NCBI GenBank assembly: GCA_002398105.1 | Contig: DHCD01000041.1 | Span: 9,151 to 24,646, forward strand | From: Syntrophomonas sp. UBA4911 | GTDB lineage: Bacteria; Bacillota; Syntrophomonadia; Syntrophomonadales; Syntrophomonadaceae | Direction of reading: 5' to 3' | Length of the DNA stretch: 15,496 nucleotides | Part shown: piece by piece, positions 1-6,793 of the stretch | Numbering within the stretch: the stretch's first letter is position 1 | Layout: each line of letters begins with the position of its first letter | Notes under the pieces: model-generated | The model's database searches: none | Told to the model about the DNA's origin: nothing | Seen by the model: the letters and a program-made list of their open reading frames with translations, nothing else | Program-made: the position numbers and the translations under genes

Positions 1-359
1 AATACATCAAAGAAAGGCAGCAGTTTGGTAAACCGCTGGCGGCTAACCAAGGGGTACAGTTCATGGTAGCGGATATGGCTACGGCTTTAGACGCAGCTCA
101 GCTGTTGATCTATCGGGCTGCCTGGTTAAAAGATAACGGACTGCCGCATAACAAAGAGGCTTCCATGGCCAAGAAGTTTGCTACCGATACCAGCATGGAA
201 GTAACCACCAACTGTGTCCAGTTGATGGGCGGCTATGGCTATTGCAGTGAGTTCCCCATAGAACGCATGATGAGGGATTGTAAGATAACTCAGATTTACG
301 AAGGTTCCAACCAGATTCAACGCATGATCATCGGCCGTGAGGTTATCGGCAAGTGGTAA
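1..359 (+). CDS. Acyl-CoA dehydrogenase, C-terminal part (5' end outside window)
   Basis: The reading frame is open from the window edge (first full codon at base 3) to the TAA at 357-359, so only about the last 118 residues are present. They show the C-terminal helical domain of FAD-dependent acyl-CoA dehydrogenases: RQQFGKPL near the left edge, QLMGGYGY in the middle, and IYEGSNQIQR near the end. The Glu of IYEG (codon at 300-302) sits where medium- and short-chain enzymes carry the catalytic base that removes the alpha proton of the acyl-CoA. The enzyme would form a 2-enoyl-CoA and pass electrons to electron-transfer flavoprotein. Chain-length or branched-chain specificity cannot be told from this fragment. 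It lies 55 bp upstream of the CoA-transferase genes on the same strand and is probably in one operon with them. Confidence 0.93.
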   Translation, partial: YIKERQQFGKPLAANQGVQFMVADMATALDAAQLLIYRAAWLKDNGLPHNKEASMAKKFATDTSMEVTTNCVQLMGGYGYCSEFPIERMMRDCKITQIYEGSNQIQRMIIGREVIGKW

Positions 360-414
360 AACCCTGGCCCAACTTTTTGATAATAAACATTTCCAAGCAG
401 AAGGGGGTAAAAAT

Positions 415-1389
415 ATGGGAAGACCTCGGAAAGTCAGCCTGACAGAAGCCATCGGCCTGATAAATGACGGCGATTCTCTGACCTTCAGCGGATTTACCAT
501 CTGGCGCCGGCCTATGGCAGCCATTATGGAACTGATCCGCCAGGGCAAAAAAGATCTGCATTTGATTGAGGTCAATGGCGGCACCCACGATGATATGCTC
601 ATTGGGGGAGGCTGTGTCAAGATATGGGAGTCCTGCTGGAGCGGCCATGAATTGTACGGCAAGATCCCCGGCAATTTGTCCCGTAAATTCCAAGCCGGAG
701 AATTGATATGTGAAGATTACAGCCATGTTCAGATGCTTTACCGTTTAGTGGCAGGCGCGCATGGCTTACCCTTTATGCCGATCTTTGCCGCTCTGGGTAC
801 GGATATATTGAACCCGGAATATGATATGCTGGGCAAAGCCGGTCTGCGGGATGGTTCCCATCCTAAAATACCATCCAAGAAATATGAGATGTATACGGAA
901 AGCTTCACCGGTTCGGAAGTAGCTCTGGTCCCTGCCGCTCAACCCGACTGGTGTATCGCCCATGTGCAGATGGTGGGTTCGGAAGGCACGGTAAGGGTCT
1001 TAGGCCAAAAGTATGCTGATGATGAAGCCTTTAAAGCAGCGGACAAGGTGATTGTTCTGACCGAACAGATCGTTCCGGAAGAGTTCATTCGCCGGGAACC
1101 GGAGCGTAATCTGATCCCGCCTTATCTGGTGGATTATATAGTGGAACTGCCCTGGGCCGGACATCCTACCGGTTGCTATGGCAGCTATGAGGCGGACGGT
1201 GAATTTATCAAGGATTTCTATACCCGGTCGCGCACCCAGGAAGGTTTTGACGAATGGGCCCAGGAGTGGATATTCGGGGTCAAGGATCATGAAGCCTATT
1301 TGAACAAACTGGGGGTCAGCAGATTGGAAACCCTGCGCGCCAGTACCGCCCTGGGTTATTCCCAAAAAGTGAAAAGGGGGTCGAGGTAA
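415..1389 (+). CDS. CoA-transferase subunit alpha, GctA/IpdA family
   Basis: This 324-residue protein has the class I CoA-transferase alpha-subunit fold, as in glutaconate CoA-transferase subunit A and the related IpdA. Supporting stretches are GFTIWRRPMA near residue 30, an IpdA-like VNGGTHDD segment, HGLPFMPIFAALGTD in the middle and the C-terminal part of the family. With the beta subunit it would move CoA between acids in the cytoplasm. The ATG at 415 is chosen because AAGGGGG at 401-407 is well placed before it. An in-frame upstream start at 337 would overlap the dehydrogenase gene and has no ribosome site. The stop codon shares a base with the start of the beta gene (TAATG), indicating translational coupling. 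The substrate is unknown. IpdA-type ring-opening hydrolases are close relatives, and the beta subunit helps to separate the two possibilities. Confidence 0.88.
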   Translation: MGRPRKVSLTEAIGLINDGDSLTFSGFTIWRRPMAAIMELIRQGKKDLHLIEVNGGTHDDMLIGGGCVKIWESCWSGHELYGKIPGNLSRKFQAGELICEDYSHVQMLYRLVAGAHGLPFMPIFAALGTDILNPEYDMLGKAGLRDGSHPKIPSKKYEMYTESFTGSEVALVPAAQPDWCIAHVQMVGSEGTVRVLGQKYADDEAFKAADKVIVLTEQIVPEEFIRREPERNLIPPYLVDYIVELPWAGHPTGCYGSYEADGEFIKDFYTRSRTQEGFDEWAQEWIFGVKDHEAYLNKLGVSRLETLRASTALGYSQKVKRGSR

Positions 1390-2192
1390 TGGCTGGTAAT
1401 GATTATGCCAAGGTAGGCGAATTTAAACCGATTGACCTGCTGGCGGTAGCGGCGGCCAGAGAGGTATCCGACGGAGAGGTGGTTTTCGCCGGTACCGGTC
1501 TGCCCATGCTGGCGATTATGCTGGCCCAGAGAACCAACGCCCCTAATGCCACCTGCATATACGAAGCCGGCAGTGTGGATGGCCGTCCTATTGATCTTCC
1601 TACCTCGGTAGGCGATGCCCGCTGTCACTACCAGGGCGCGCTGGCCAGCGGCTTATGGGATGTCTTTGGTCAGCTGGGCAGAGGAGTAGTGGATATGGCA
1701 TTCCTGGGCGGGGCGGAAATAGATCAGTATGGCAGTGTTAATACCACTTATATGGGCGGTCTTCCCGGAGGGAAACGTCTCACCGGCAGCGGCGGCAACG
1801 CTGATATCAACTCCCTGGCCAGGAGAACGGTTTTTATTATGGTACAGGAGAAACGGCGCTGGGTGGAACGGTGCAGTTACATCACTTCTCCCGGTTGGCG
1901 TATTCCTAAATGGCCCGGCGGTGAATTCGTTCATAAAAAAGAAGTCTATAACAAAGCCTTCCGGGGAGGACCCTGGGCGGTTATATCCGATATGGGCGTT
2001 TTCCGTTTTGACGATGAAGGAGTTATCTATCTGGATACGGTTCATCCCGGGTTCACCCCGGAACAGGTCCGGGATAAATGCATGTTTAAGCTGAACATTG
2101 CCCGGGTAAGCGGGGAAACTAAAACCCCTACCTATAATGATCTGGAACTTCTCTATAAGGTGGTGGATCCGGAAGGGATATTCTTATCTTAA
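1389..2192 (+). CDS. CoA-transferase subunit beta, GctB/IpdB family
   Basis: This 267-residue partner of the preceding gene starts within the TAATG junction, after a GGGGGTCGAGG ribosome site. The N-terminal half has VFAGTGLPMLA (glycine-rich oxyanion/CoA-site region) and then CIYEAGSVDG. The Glu in that stretch (residue 59) aligns with the catalytic glutamate of glutaconate CoA-transferase subunit B (Glu54), which forms the glutamyl-CoA thioester. IpdB-type hydrolases are reported to lack this Glu, so its presence favours a true CoA-transferase. Later landmarks typical of the family are FLGGAEIDQYGSVNTT, the GGSG-like glycine cluster GSGGNADI, SDMGVFRF and TVHPGFT. The alignment is from memory and not computed. 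The acid donor and acceptor are unknown. Confidence 0.88.
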   Translation: MAGNDYAKVGEFKPIDLLAVAAAREVSDGEVVFAGTGLPMLAIMLAQRTNAPNATCIYEAGSVDGRPIDLPTSVGDARCHYQGALASGLWDVFGQLGRGVVDMAFLGGAEIDQYGSVNTTYMGGLPGGKRLTGSGGNADINSLARRTVFIMVQEKRRWVERCSYITSPGWRIPKWPGGEFVHKKEVYNKAFRGGPWAVISDMGVFRFDDEGVIYLDTVHPGFTPEQVRDKCMFKLNIARVSGETKTPTYNDLELLYKVVDPEGIFLS

Positions 2193-2316
2193 GATGTCCT
2201 ATGCACTTTTCCCTGGGTTTTGTTTTTATGGGGGCACCTGTTGCCAATCTGCAAAGCTGCCTGCTGCTTGGGTTGAAGTTGACAGTATTGCCCCCCTTAA
2301 TACCTCTCTAATATCG

Positions 2317-2345
2317 CCTGGCACTATTCAGTGCCAGGGCTCTTT
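2317..2345 (+). terminator. Hairpin after CoA-transferase genes, probable terminator
   Basis: A perfect 9-bp stem, CCTGGCACT / AGTGCCAGG, closes a four-base loop (ATTC) and is followed by GCTCTTTT. The stem is GC-rich, but the T tract is short and offset, so termination may be partial. Confidence 0.5.
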
Positions 2346-2369
2346 TGGAAAAATACCTTTATTTAATTG

Positions 2370-2399
2370 CAGCCTCAGAACTTGATTGTTTTGAGGCTG
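2370..2399 (+). promoter_or_regulatory. Stem-loop in leader of racemase-like gene
   Basis: CAGCCTCAGAAC pairs with GTTTTGAGGCTG over 12 positions including one G.T wobble, with loop TTGATT. No T run follows. It ends 21 bases before the AAGGAGGAG ribosome site, so it may act as an RNA-stability, attenuation or processing element. The pairing is seen in the sequence; the function is not known. Confidence 0.4.
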
Positions 2400-2434
2400 T
2401 ATTGTTAAATAATAGTAAAGAAGGAGGAGTTATC

Positions 2435-3613
2435 ATGACATTGCCTTTAAATGGTATCAAGATACTGGATTTATCCCGCTACCTGCCGGGGCCTTTCTGT
2501 ACTCAGATTTTGGCTGATTTTGGGGCCGAAGTAATTAAAATAGAGGATCCCCAAGGCGACCTGGGGCGCACTCTGACCCCGCTCATTGAAGGTGAAAGTT
2601 CCCGATTTTATACCGTAAACCGTAATAAAAAAAGTATTGCCCTGGATCTTAAGAAAGATGCCTGCAAGGAGATCTTTAAGAAACTGGCGGCGCAAGCCGA
2701 TGTGGTGGTGGATCAGTTTCGACCCGGGGTAATGAAAAAATTAGGGCTTGATTATGAAGTTTTGCAACGGATAAATCCCGGTATCATTTATTGTGCAATT
2801 ACCGGTTATGGGCTTACCGGTCCCTGGCGTGACACCGCCGGGCATGATGTCAATTATTTGAACCTGGCCGGGGTAACCGGACTTACGGGAGTATATAACA
2901 GTATGCCGGCTATGTCCGGAGTTCAGATAGCAGACATTGCCGGAGGGACTCTTCATTCCGTGATCGCTATTCTGCTGGCCCTGATCAGCCGTGAAAAAAC
3001 CGGGCGAGGCCAGCTCTGTGACGTGGCTATGCTGGACTGTTCGATCAGCCTTTTAGCTTATACTCTGGGAGAATGGGCGGGATGGGGAAAACTCCCGGAG
3101 ATGGGCAATGGTGTTTTAACCGGAGGTTATGCCTGCTATAACATTTATAAGACTAAAGACGATAAATACGTAAGCCTGGGCGCAGTGGAAGATAAATTCT
3201 GGGCTGAATTTTGCCAAAAAATCAACCGCACCGAGTATATCAAGCTGCAATGGGATACCTCCCTGCAGCTTGATATACTGGCTGATGTAAGAGATATCAT
3301 GCTATCCAAGACGCAAAAAGAGTGGGTTGAATTTTTTGCCTCATGTGATATCTGCTTCACCCCGGTGCTTACGCTGGAGGAAATGTGTGAGCATCCTCAG
3401 GTTATAGCCCGGGATATGATTTTAAAGCTTCACAATGTCAGAGGAACCGGCAGAGATATTCCTCTGACCGGTGTACCCATCAAATTATCCCATACTCCCG
3501 GGGAAGCCAAATTAACCTTCCCCGGCCTGGGGGAGCATACCGCCCAGATATTGAAGCAGGCCGGCTATTCCGATAACGAGATCAATAACTTGCGCCGGGA
3601 TGGGGTCATTTAA
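2435..3613 (+). CDS. CaiB/BaiF-fold protein, probable alpha-methylacyl-CoA racemase
   Basis: The protein has 392 residues and starts at the ATG at 2435, which follows a strong AAGGAGGAG site at 2421-2429. An upstream in-frame ATG at 2345 lacks such a site. It belongs to the family III CoA-transferase fold: an N-terminal LDLSRYLPGPFC segment, RPGVMKKLGLDYE near 96-108, and ITGYGLTGP then AGHDVNYLNLAG near 122-146. Three residues match the racemase branch. They are His137 (GHD), Asp167 (IADIAGG) and Glu252 (GAVEDKFW), equal in order and spacing to His126, Asp156 and Glu241 of the Mycobacterium tuberculosis racemase MCR. Asp138 also corresponds to the catalytic Asp of formyl-CoA transferase, so transferase activity is not excluded. 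A racemase would interconvert (2R)- and (2S)-methylacyl-CoA so that an acyl-CoA dehydrogenase can act, which fits the neighbouring dehydrogenase gene. Confidence 0.82.
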   Translation: MTLPLNGIKILDLSRYLPGPFCTQILADFGAEVIKIEDPQGDLGRTLTPLIEGESSRFYTVNRNKKSIALDLKKDACKEIFKKLAAQADVVVDQFRPGVMKKLGLDYEVLQRINPGIIYCAITGYGLTGPWRDTAGHDVNYLNLAGVTGLTGVYNSMPAMSGVQIADIAGGTLHSVIAILLALISREKTGRGQLCDVAMLDCSISLLAYTLGEWAGWGKLPEMGNGVLTGGYACYNIYKTKDDKYVSLGAVEDKFWAEFCQKINRTEYIKLQWDTSLQLDILADVRDIMLSKTQKEWVEFFASCDICFTPVLTLEEMCEHPQVIARDMILKLHNVRGTGRDIPLTGVPIKLSHTPGEAKLTFPGLGEHTAQILKQAGYSDNEINNLRRDGVI

Positions 3614-3624
3614 GACTTTTTCAG

Positions 3625-3660
3625 CCCCCATAATCTGAAAGTTACGGTTTTATGGGAGCA
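3625..3660. terminator. Weak stem-loop between convergent genes
   Basis: CCCATAA and TTATGGG can pair across a loop of about 16 bases, between the ends of the racemase-like gene (plus strand) and tatA (minus strand). T tracts are poor on both strands. It is a candidate bidirectional terminator only because of its position. Confidence 0.25.
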
Positions 3661-3680
3661 GCGGGCCCGCAGGGACGAAT

Positions 3681-3860
3681 TTACTCCAGCTTGTCCGGGG
3701 GGTTATCCGGTTCGTCCTGCTGGGCCTTTTTGAAGCCCTTGATCGCTTTTCCCATGGATTCAGCCAGTTGGGGAAGTTTGCCCGGTCCGAAAACGATCAG
3801 GACGATGAGCAGAATAAAGCCTAATTCCCAGGGACCGAAGTTGCCGATTAAACCAAACAT
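3681..3860 (-). CDS. tatA: Twin-arginine translocase subunit TatA/TatE
   Basis: This 59-residue protein has the standard TatA layout: a short N-terminal membrane helix (about residues 8-23, ending LIVLIVF), the FGPGKLP hinge, then an amphipathic helix (LAESMGKAIKGFKKA) and a short polar, acidic tail. TatA forms the protein-conducting assembly that moves folded Tat substrates across the cytoplasmic membrane. The start at 3860 is chosen because a GAGGAGGA site precedes it on the minus strand. A longer in-frame start at 3887 would include that site in the coding sequence. The gene is last in a minus-strand series after resB and ccsA. Its likely client is the Tat-signal flavoprotein encoded divergently at 6908. 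No tatC is in the window. The tail is short compared with many TatA proteins. Confidence 0.93.
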   Translation of the reverse strand: MFGLIGNFGPWELGFILLIVLIVFGPGKLPQLAESMGKAIKGFKKAQQDEPDNPPDKLE

Positions 3861-3904
3861 GTAAAATCCTCCTCTCAAATTGACCATAACAGCACAAGCA
3901 GTTG

Positions 3905-4687
3905 TCAGGCATAACTATGCAAGCCGGGCAGCAGATAATTGACTCCGAAAAAAGTAAACAACACCAGGATAAAACCGGCGATAAGCATCAGGCGGGCATT
4001 ATGGCCCCGCCATTCCCGGCTGCGGTACAGATGCAGATAAAGGGCGTAAATGATCCAGGTTACCAGAGCCCAGGTTTCCTTGGGATCCCAGGACCAGTAT
4101 CGTCCCCAGGCCTGTTCCGCCCATACTGCTCCCAGAACGATGGATAAAGACAACAGAGCAAATCCGCCGCCTACCAGCAGGTAAAGATGATCGTCGCCAA
4201 TAGCGCGGCCCGCTGGGAAAAACTGCATTACCGCCAGTCCGGCTGCCAGGGTAAAAGCGGCATAGGACAGGGCGGCGGTAATCACATGAACGGTTAACCA
4301 GGGGCTTTTTAAAGCCGGCATCAACGGAGCGACTGTGCCCAGTTGCTCCCGCATCAAGAATGCCACCAGGGACACCAGCAGGGCTGAGATTATCATGACC
4401 ACTCCGCCGGCCGACTTAAGCGGATAGCGCAGGGTCAACAGCAAGTACATGAGAACGGTAAACCAGGTAAAGCTCAGCAGGAATTCGGGTCCGTTGGTCA
4501 AAGGCAGCATGCCGGCCAGCAGCGTTCTCAGAACCAGAGCCGCGAAATGGCAGAGGCAACCCAAAACAGCCAGTACAAAAGCCGCTTTTAGCCAAGGCGC
4601 TTGCTTAGCTCCCCAGAAGTAAAGCAGGGCCGCCGCCAGGTAGGAAAATACCACCGCGTAGATTATGATAATCATCATTGCCTTCAT
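3905..4687 (-). CDS. ccsA: Cytochrome c biogenesis protein CcsA (ResC), System II
   Basis: This polytopic protein of 260 residues has about eight hydrophobic segments. It carries the tryptophan-rich WWD signature at 189-203 (WAEQAWGRYWSWDPKE), which binds heme at the outer face of the membrane. Conserved histidines are visible in LTVHVITAALSYAAF (His134) and near the end in the GVNYLLPGLHSYA segment (His257). With ResB it forms the System II cytochrome c synthetase, which exports heme and joins it to CxxCH cysteines. A minus-strand AGGAGT site precedes the ATG at 4687. The resB stop lies 11 bp upstream, so the two are co-translated or co-transcribed. The gene is in the same orientation as the multiheme cytochrome gene upstream, its probable substrate. 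Confidence 0.94.
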   Translation of the reverse strand: MKAMMIIIIYAVVFSYLAAALLYFWGAKQAPWLKAAFVLAVLGCLCHFAALVLRTLLAGMLPLTNGPEFLLSFTWFTVLMYLLLTLRYPLKSAGGVVMIISALLVSLVAFLMREQLGTVAPLMPALKSPWLTVHVITAALSYAAFTLAAGLAVMQFFPAGRAIGDDHLYLLVGGGFALLSLSIVLGAVWAEQAWGRYWSWDPKETWALVTWIIYALYLHLYRSREWRGHNARLMLIAGFILVLFTFFGVNYLLPGLHSYA

Positions 4688-4698
4688 TATGTCAACTC

Positions 4699-5694
4699 CT
4701 AAAGGTCGTGGACCAGAGCACTTTTCTTAGCCGGGGCGGTAAGAACCGCCAGGCATATCCCCAGCAGGAGAAGAATCCCGCCGGTCAGAGCCAGAGGCAG
4801 TCCCGGATCAGCTTTTACCTGTAGTATGGTGTAAGGCTCCACTCCTTTAAAAACCAGATAAACATCTTCATCAATGCGGGTAGGTTCGTTGAATTTGGCT
4901 GTTCCTATCCCCAACAGCTTATCCCCGGCATAGACTGAAAATATAATATGCGGGTTGTCGGGCCGCATGGTTACCGAATTCATCCCATGAGCCGGGTTAA
5001 AATTCGGTATATAGCGGTATATCTTAACTGTCCGGTCGGTGTTGGCCGGCTCCAGGAGATCGCCCTCCGCGAAACGGTCTATCTGTTTGGCTCCGTTCTT
5101 AGCGGTGTATTGGACTTCCACCAGATGGCCGAAACTGCTCTGATAAGCTTTAACCCCATTATAATTCAAAGGATTATTCACATTAACCGATATATCTTTT
5201 ATTTTCTTTCCCTGCTCCAATACGGTGATCTCGGATACATATTGGGAAGGGGAGCCGTCTTCATTAAAATCAATTCTGAACTCATTGAGCCGTACGGTAA
5301 AAGGATGTTTGACCTTGAGCACCCGGGACATGTCCACCTGTTCGCCGGCACATAGGTGGATGCGGCTCTCCTGTCCCTGAAAGGCATATACCCCTGCACC
5401 CAGCAGGATCAATATCATTCCCCCATGCAGCAGCAGAATACCCGCCTGTCGAAACCAGGCCCGGGAGCCTACATGCTTCAACAACAGGCGGCAGGTGGTT
5501 TTCAGACGGTTGACAGTGCACAGGGTCATATTCAGCAGCAATAATACCAGCAGCGCTTCAAAAAACGCGGTCTTAAAAAAAGTACCCGGGAGCAGGGAGG
5601 CGCCTGCTGCCGAGGCCAGGCCGATCATCAGCAATAGGACCAGCCCGGTTTTCATGGAAGAGACGAATTTGTATATCTGCTGCATGATCGCCAT
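4699..5694 (-). CDS. resB: Cytochrome c biogenesis protein ResB, System II
   Basis: This 331-residue protein has three N-terminal membrane segments (about 16-35, 44-60 and 84-104), a large extracytoplasmic domain and a last membrane segment at about 299-319. The segment NNPLNYNGVKAYQSSFGH (173-190) is the ResB hallmark. In System II, ResB holds the apocytochrome and partners CcsA/ResC in heme ligation; no ResA or CcdA thiol-redox partner is present here. It is shorter than ResB proteins of about 450-540 residues from aerobes such as Bacillus, which agrees with compact versions in anaerobic Firmicutes. The start at 5694 follows GGGAAAGG on the minus strand, and an ATG three codons further in is an alternative. 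The gene follows the cytochrome gene after a 220-bp spacer containing a strong hairpin. Confidence 0.92.
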   Translation of the reverse strand: MAIMQQIYKFVSSMKTGLVLLLMIGLASAAGASLLPGTFFKTAFFEALLVLLLLNMTLCTVNRLKTTCRLLLKHVGSRAWFRQAGILLLHGGMILILLGAGVYAFQGQESRIHLCAGEQVDMSRVLKVKHPFTVRLNEFRIDFNEDGSPSQYVSEITVLEQGKKIKDISVNVNNPLNYNGVKAYQSSFGHLVEVQYTAKNGAKQIDRFAEGDLLEPANTDRTVKIYRYIPNFNPAHGMNSVTMRPDNPHIIFSVYAGDKLLGIGTAKFNEPTRIDEDVYLVFKGVEPYTILQVKADPGLPLALTGGILLLLGICLAVLTAPAKKSALVHDL

Positions 5695-5860
5695 AGCTTA
5701 TAACCTTTCCCGGATAATTGCCGCATCGCCAACCATTTTTAGAGGGACAGCTGAATTTGATCTAACTGTATTTTAACCGATTTTCTGCAGTTTGCCATTG
5801 GTTGAATAATACAGTTTCGCCGGTTGATCCCCGATTGCAAAATCCAAGCGTTCCCCGGAA

Positions 5861-5890
5861 CAATAAAGGGAGCTGCTGCTCCCTTTATTG
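5861..5890 (-). terminator. Perfect 13-bp hairpin between cytochrome gene and resB
   Basis: CAATAAAGGGAGC pairs perfectly with GCTCCCTTTATTG around a four-base loop. It sits 25 bases after the cytochrome stop on the minus strand and 166 bases before resB. No T run follows on the minus strand apart from the T-rich stem arm (CCCTTTATT). It could be a partial terminator or an mRNA-stability barrier that sets more cytochrome than maturation protein. It is fully symmetric, so it could also work on the other strand. Confidence 0.5.
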
Positions 5891-5914
5891 CGGCTATATG
5901 CTTTTACCGGTTCA

Positions 5915-6463
5915 CTAAAAGGAAGATTCCCAGCTTTCGTCCAATTCATCCATCCAGTCGAAAATATGGCATTGGGAACACATGGCCTGGGAAGGCTGGT
6001 GCATACTATGGCATACATTGCATTCCTGCTCGCCGTTATGGGAATCATGCGGATTGGATTCTTCAAAATCGGTGGCCGCTTTGATCTCATCCCAACTGGC
6101 CCCGGCGCCTTCTTCCGAATGGCATTCCAGGCAGAAATCCCGGTCGCCCATATCGCTTTCCAGAGGCAGGGTATAATTGCCGGTAATATAATTAAAGCCC
6201 TCCTGAGCCTTGCCGGGAATGGAGCTATGATGACATTCCAGACAGGCCAGGTCTTGCTGGGCATGCTTGCTGGCTAACAGTGAACCCTCGCTCCAGGACT
6301 CGTAATATGGTTTGATAATATGACAATTAGCGCAGAAAGAAGGATTTTCACTGGCTTTCAACAGAGCCGCGCCGCTGCCGGCCCCTATGATAATAACGAT
6401 CGCCGCTAAAATCAGCAGAGTTTTTCGATTTAAAAATCTTTCCCGGAAAGTCTTACCCTCCAT
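5915..6463 (-). CDS. Membrane-anchored pentaheme c-type cytochrome (NapC/NrfH-like)
   Basis: This 182-residue protein has an uncleaved-type N-terminal membrane anchor (about 14-35, after the basic stretch RERFLNRK) and five CxxCH heme-binding motifs, at residues 44-48, 74-78, 111-115, 149-153 and 162-166. Further histidines (68, 79, 139, 142, 155) are candidate distal ligands. The arrangement recalls NrfH/NapC quinol-oxidising cytochromes and the small cytochrome subunits paired with separate flavoproteins, but NrfH itself has four hemes. It would take electrons from menaquinol and hand them to an extracytoplasmic partner. The start at 6463 follows AGGAGG by 10 bases; another ATG in between is out of frame and soon hits a stop. 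It diverges from the Tat flavoprotein gene and is followed by resB and ccsA, which would mature it. Confidence 0.9.
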   Translation of the reverse strand: MEGKTFRERFLNRKTLLILAAIVIIIGAGSGAALLKASENPSFCANCHIIKPYYESWSEGSLLASKHAQQDLACLECHHSSIPGKAQEGFNYITGNYTLPLESDMGDRDFCLECHSEEGAGASWDEIKAATDFEESNPHDSHNGEQECNVCHSMHQPSQAMCSQCHIFDWMDELDESWESSF

Positions 6464-6569
6464 TAATCATGAACCTCCTGTGGCGTGCTATTCCTAAATA
6501 TGTTGCTGCTGGTTGACGTAAATAAATAGCCCTGTGTATGTATTGTACAATATTGAGACAGGATTGCCA

Positions 6570-6619
6570 TTGGAGTCCCCTACAGTGTTTTGCTTAAAGT
6601 CTCGTGATAGCCTCCAATG
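6570..6619 (+). repeat. Direct repeat copy A (50-bp core of ~172-bp duplication)
   Basis: This copy matches bases 6744-6793 at 39 of 50 positions without gaps, including a 14-base identical block, CTACAGTGTTTTGC, at 6580-6593. Similarity continues weakly downstream (CCATGC at 6636, GCAGAG at 6654, TTGCTCA near 6685) in the same order as in copy B, with small length changes. Within this copy CATTGGAG (6568-6575) and CTCCAATG (6612-6619) form an 8-bp stem. That stem is reduced to a TTGG/CCAA core in copy B. Confidence 0.65.
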
Positions 6620-6743
6620 AAAACTCAGGTACTAACCATGCTTCCGTAGGTAAGCAGAGTAAACTTTCCGAAAAACTGCGAATCTTGCTCAATGAGTAAA
6701 TAAGAGCAAAACTGTGTGATCTGCCAGATGGGGTCTGGTTATC

Positions 6744-6793
6744 TTGGACTTTTCTACAGTGTTTTGCAAAAAGGTTCGTAATACCCGCCAATG
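6744..6793 (+). repeat. Direct repeat copy B (50-bp core of ~172-bp duplication)
   Basis: This second copy lies 174 bp after copy A. The identical block CTACAGTGTTTTGC is at 6754-6767. Flanking matches in copy B (CCATGC at 6808, GCAGAG at 6824, CTGCTCA near 6860) show that the duplicated unit runs well beyond the core and ends near the flavoprotein ribosome site. On the minus strand both copies can be read as a short similar peptide ending at the same stop (GGYHETLSKTL, GGYYEPFCKTL). This might be a relic of a coding or mobile sequence. Confidence 0.65.

Larger units (their letters stand above)
2193..2434 (+). other. Intergenic spacer with two hairpins
   Basis: This spacer separates the CoA-transferase beta gene from the racemase-like gene. 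It has no gene and no obvious sigmaA or sigma54 promoter. It holds two stem-loops, listed separately. The first is a plausible terminator or transcript-end stabiliser for the upstream operon. The second lies about 20 nt before the next ribosome site. The racemase-like gene could be read through from upstream or start from a promoter I cannot see. Confidence 0.5.

Noticed and set aside
1389..2192. IpdB-type ring-cleaving hydrolase as the primary call for the beta subunit.
   Set aside because: The catalytic Glu of CoA-transferases is present at residue 59, which IpdB-type proteins are reported to lack; kept only as an alternative.
2290..2340. TGGCAC followed by a GC near 2319-2335 as a sigma54 promoter for the racemase-like gene.
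   Set aside because: GG and GC are 11 bases apart instead of 10, and the bases are explained by the perfect hairpin arms.
5773..6264. Open frame on the minus strand overlapping the cytochrome gene in another frame.
   Set aside because: The overlapping frame has five CxxCH motifs and a proper start; this one has no recognisable domain and covers the hairpin.
6570..6690. Resemblance to a cyclic-di-GMP (GEMM-I) riboswitch in repeat copy A (AGCCTCC ... CTAACCA ... TCCGTAGGTAAGC).
   Set aside because: The spacing between the segments does not fit, the expected first helix with its GCACAGGGCAAACC-like side is missing, and repeat copy B does not keep the motif. A covariance-model search would settle it.
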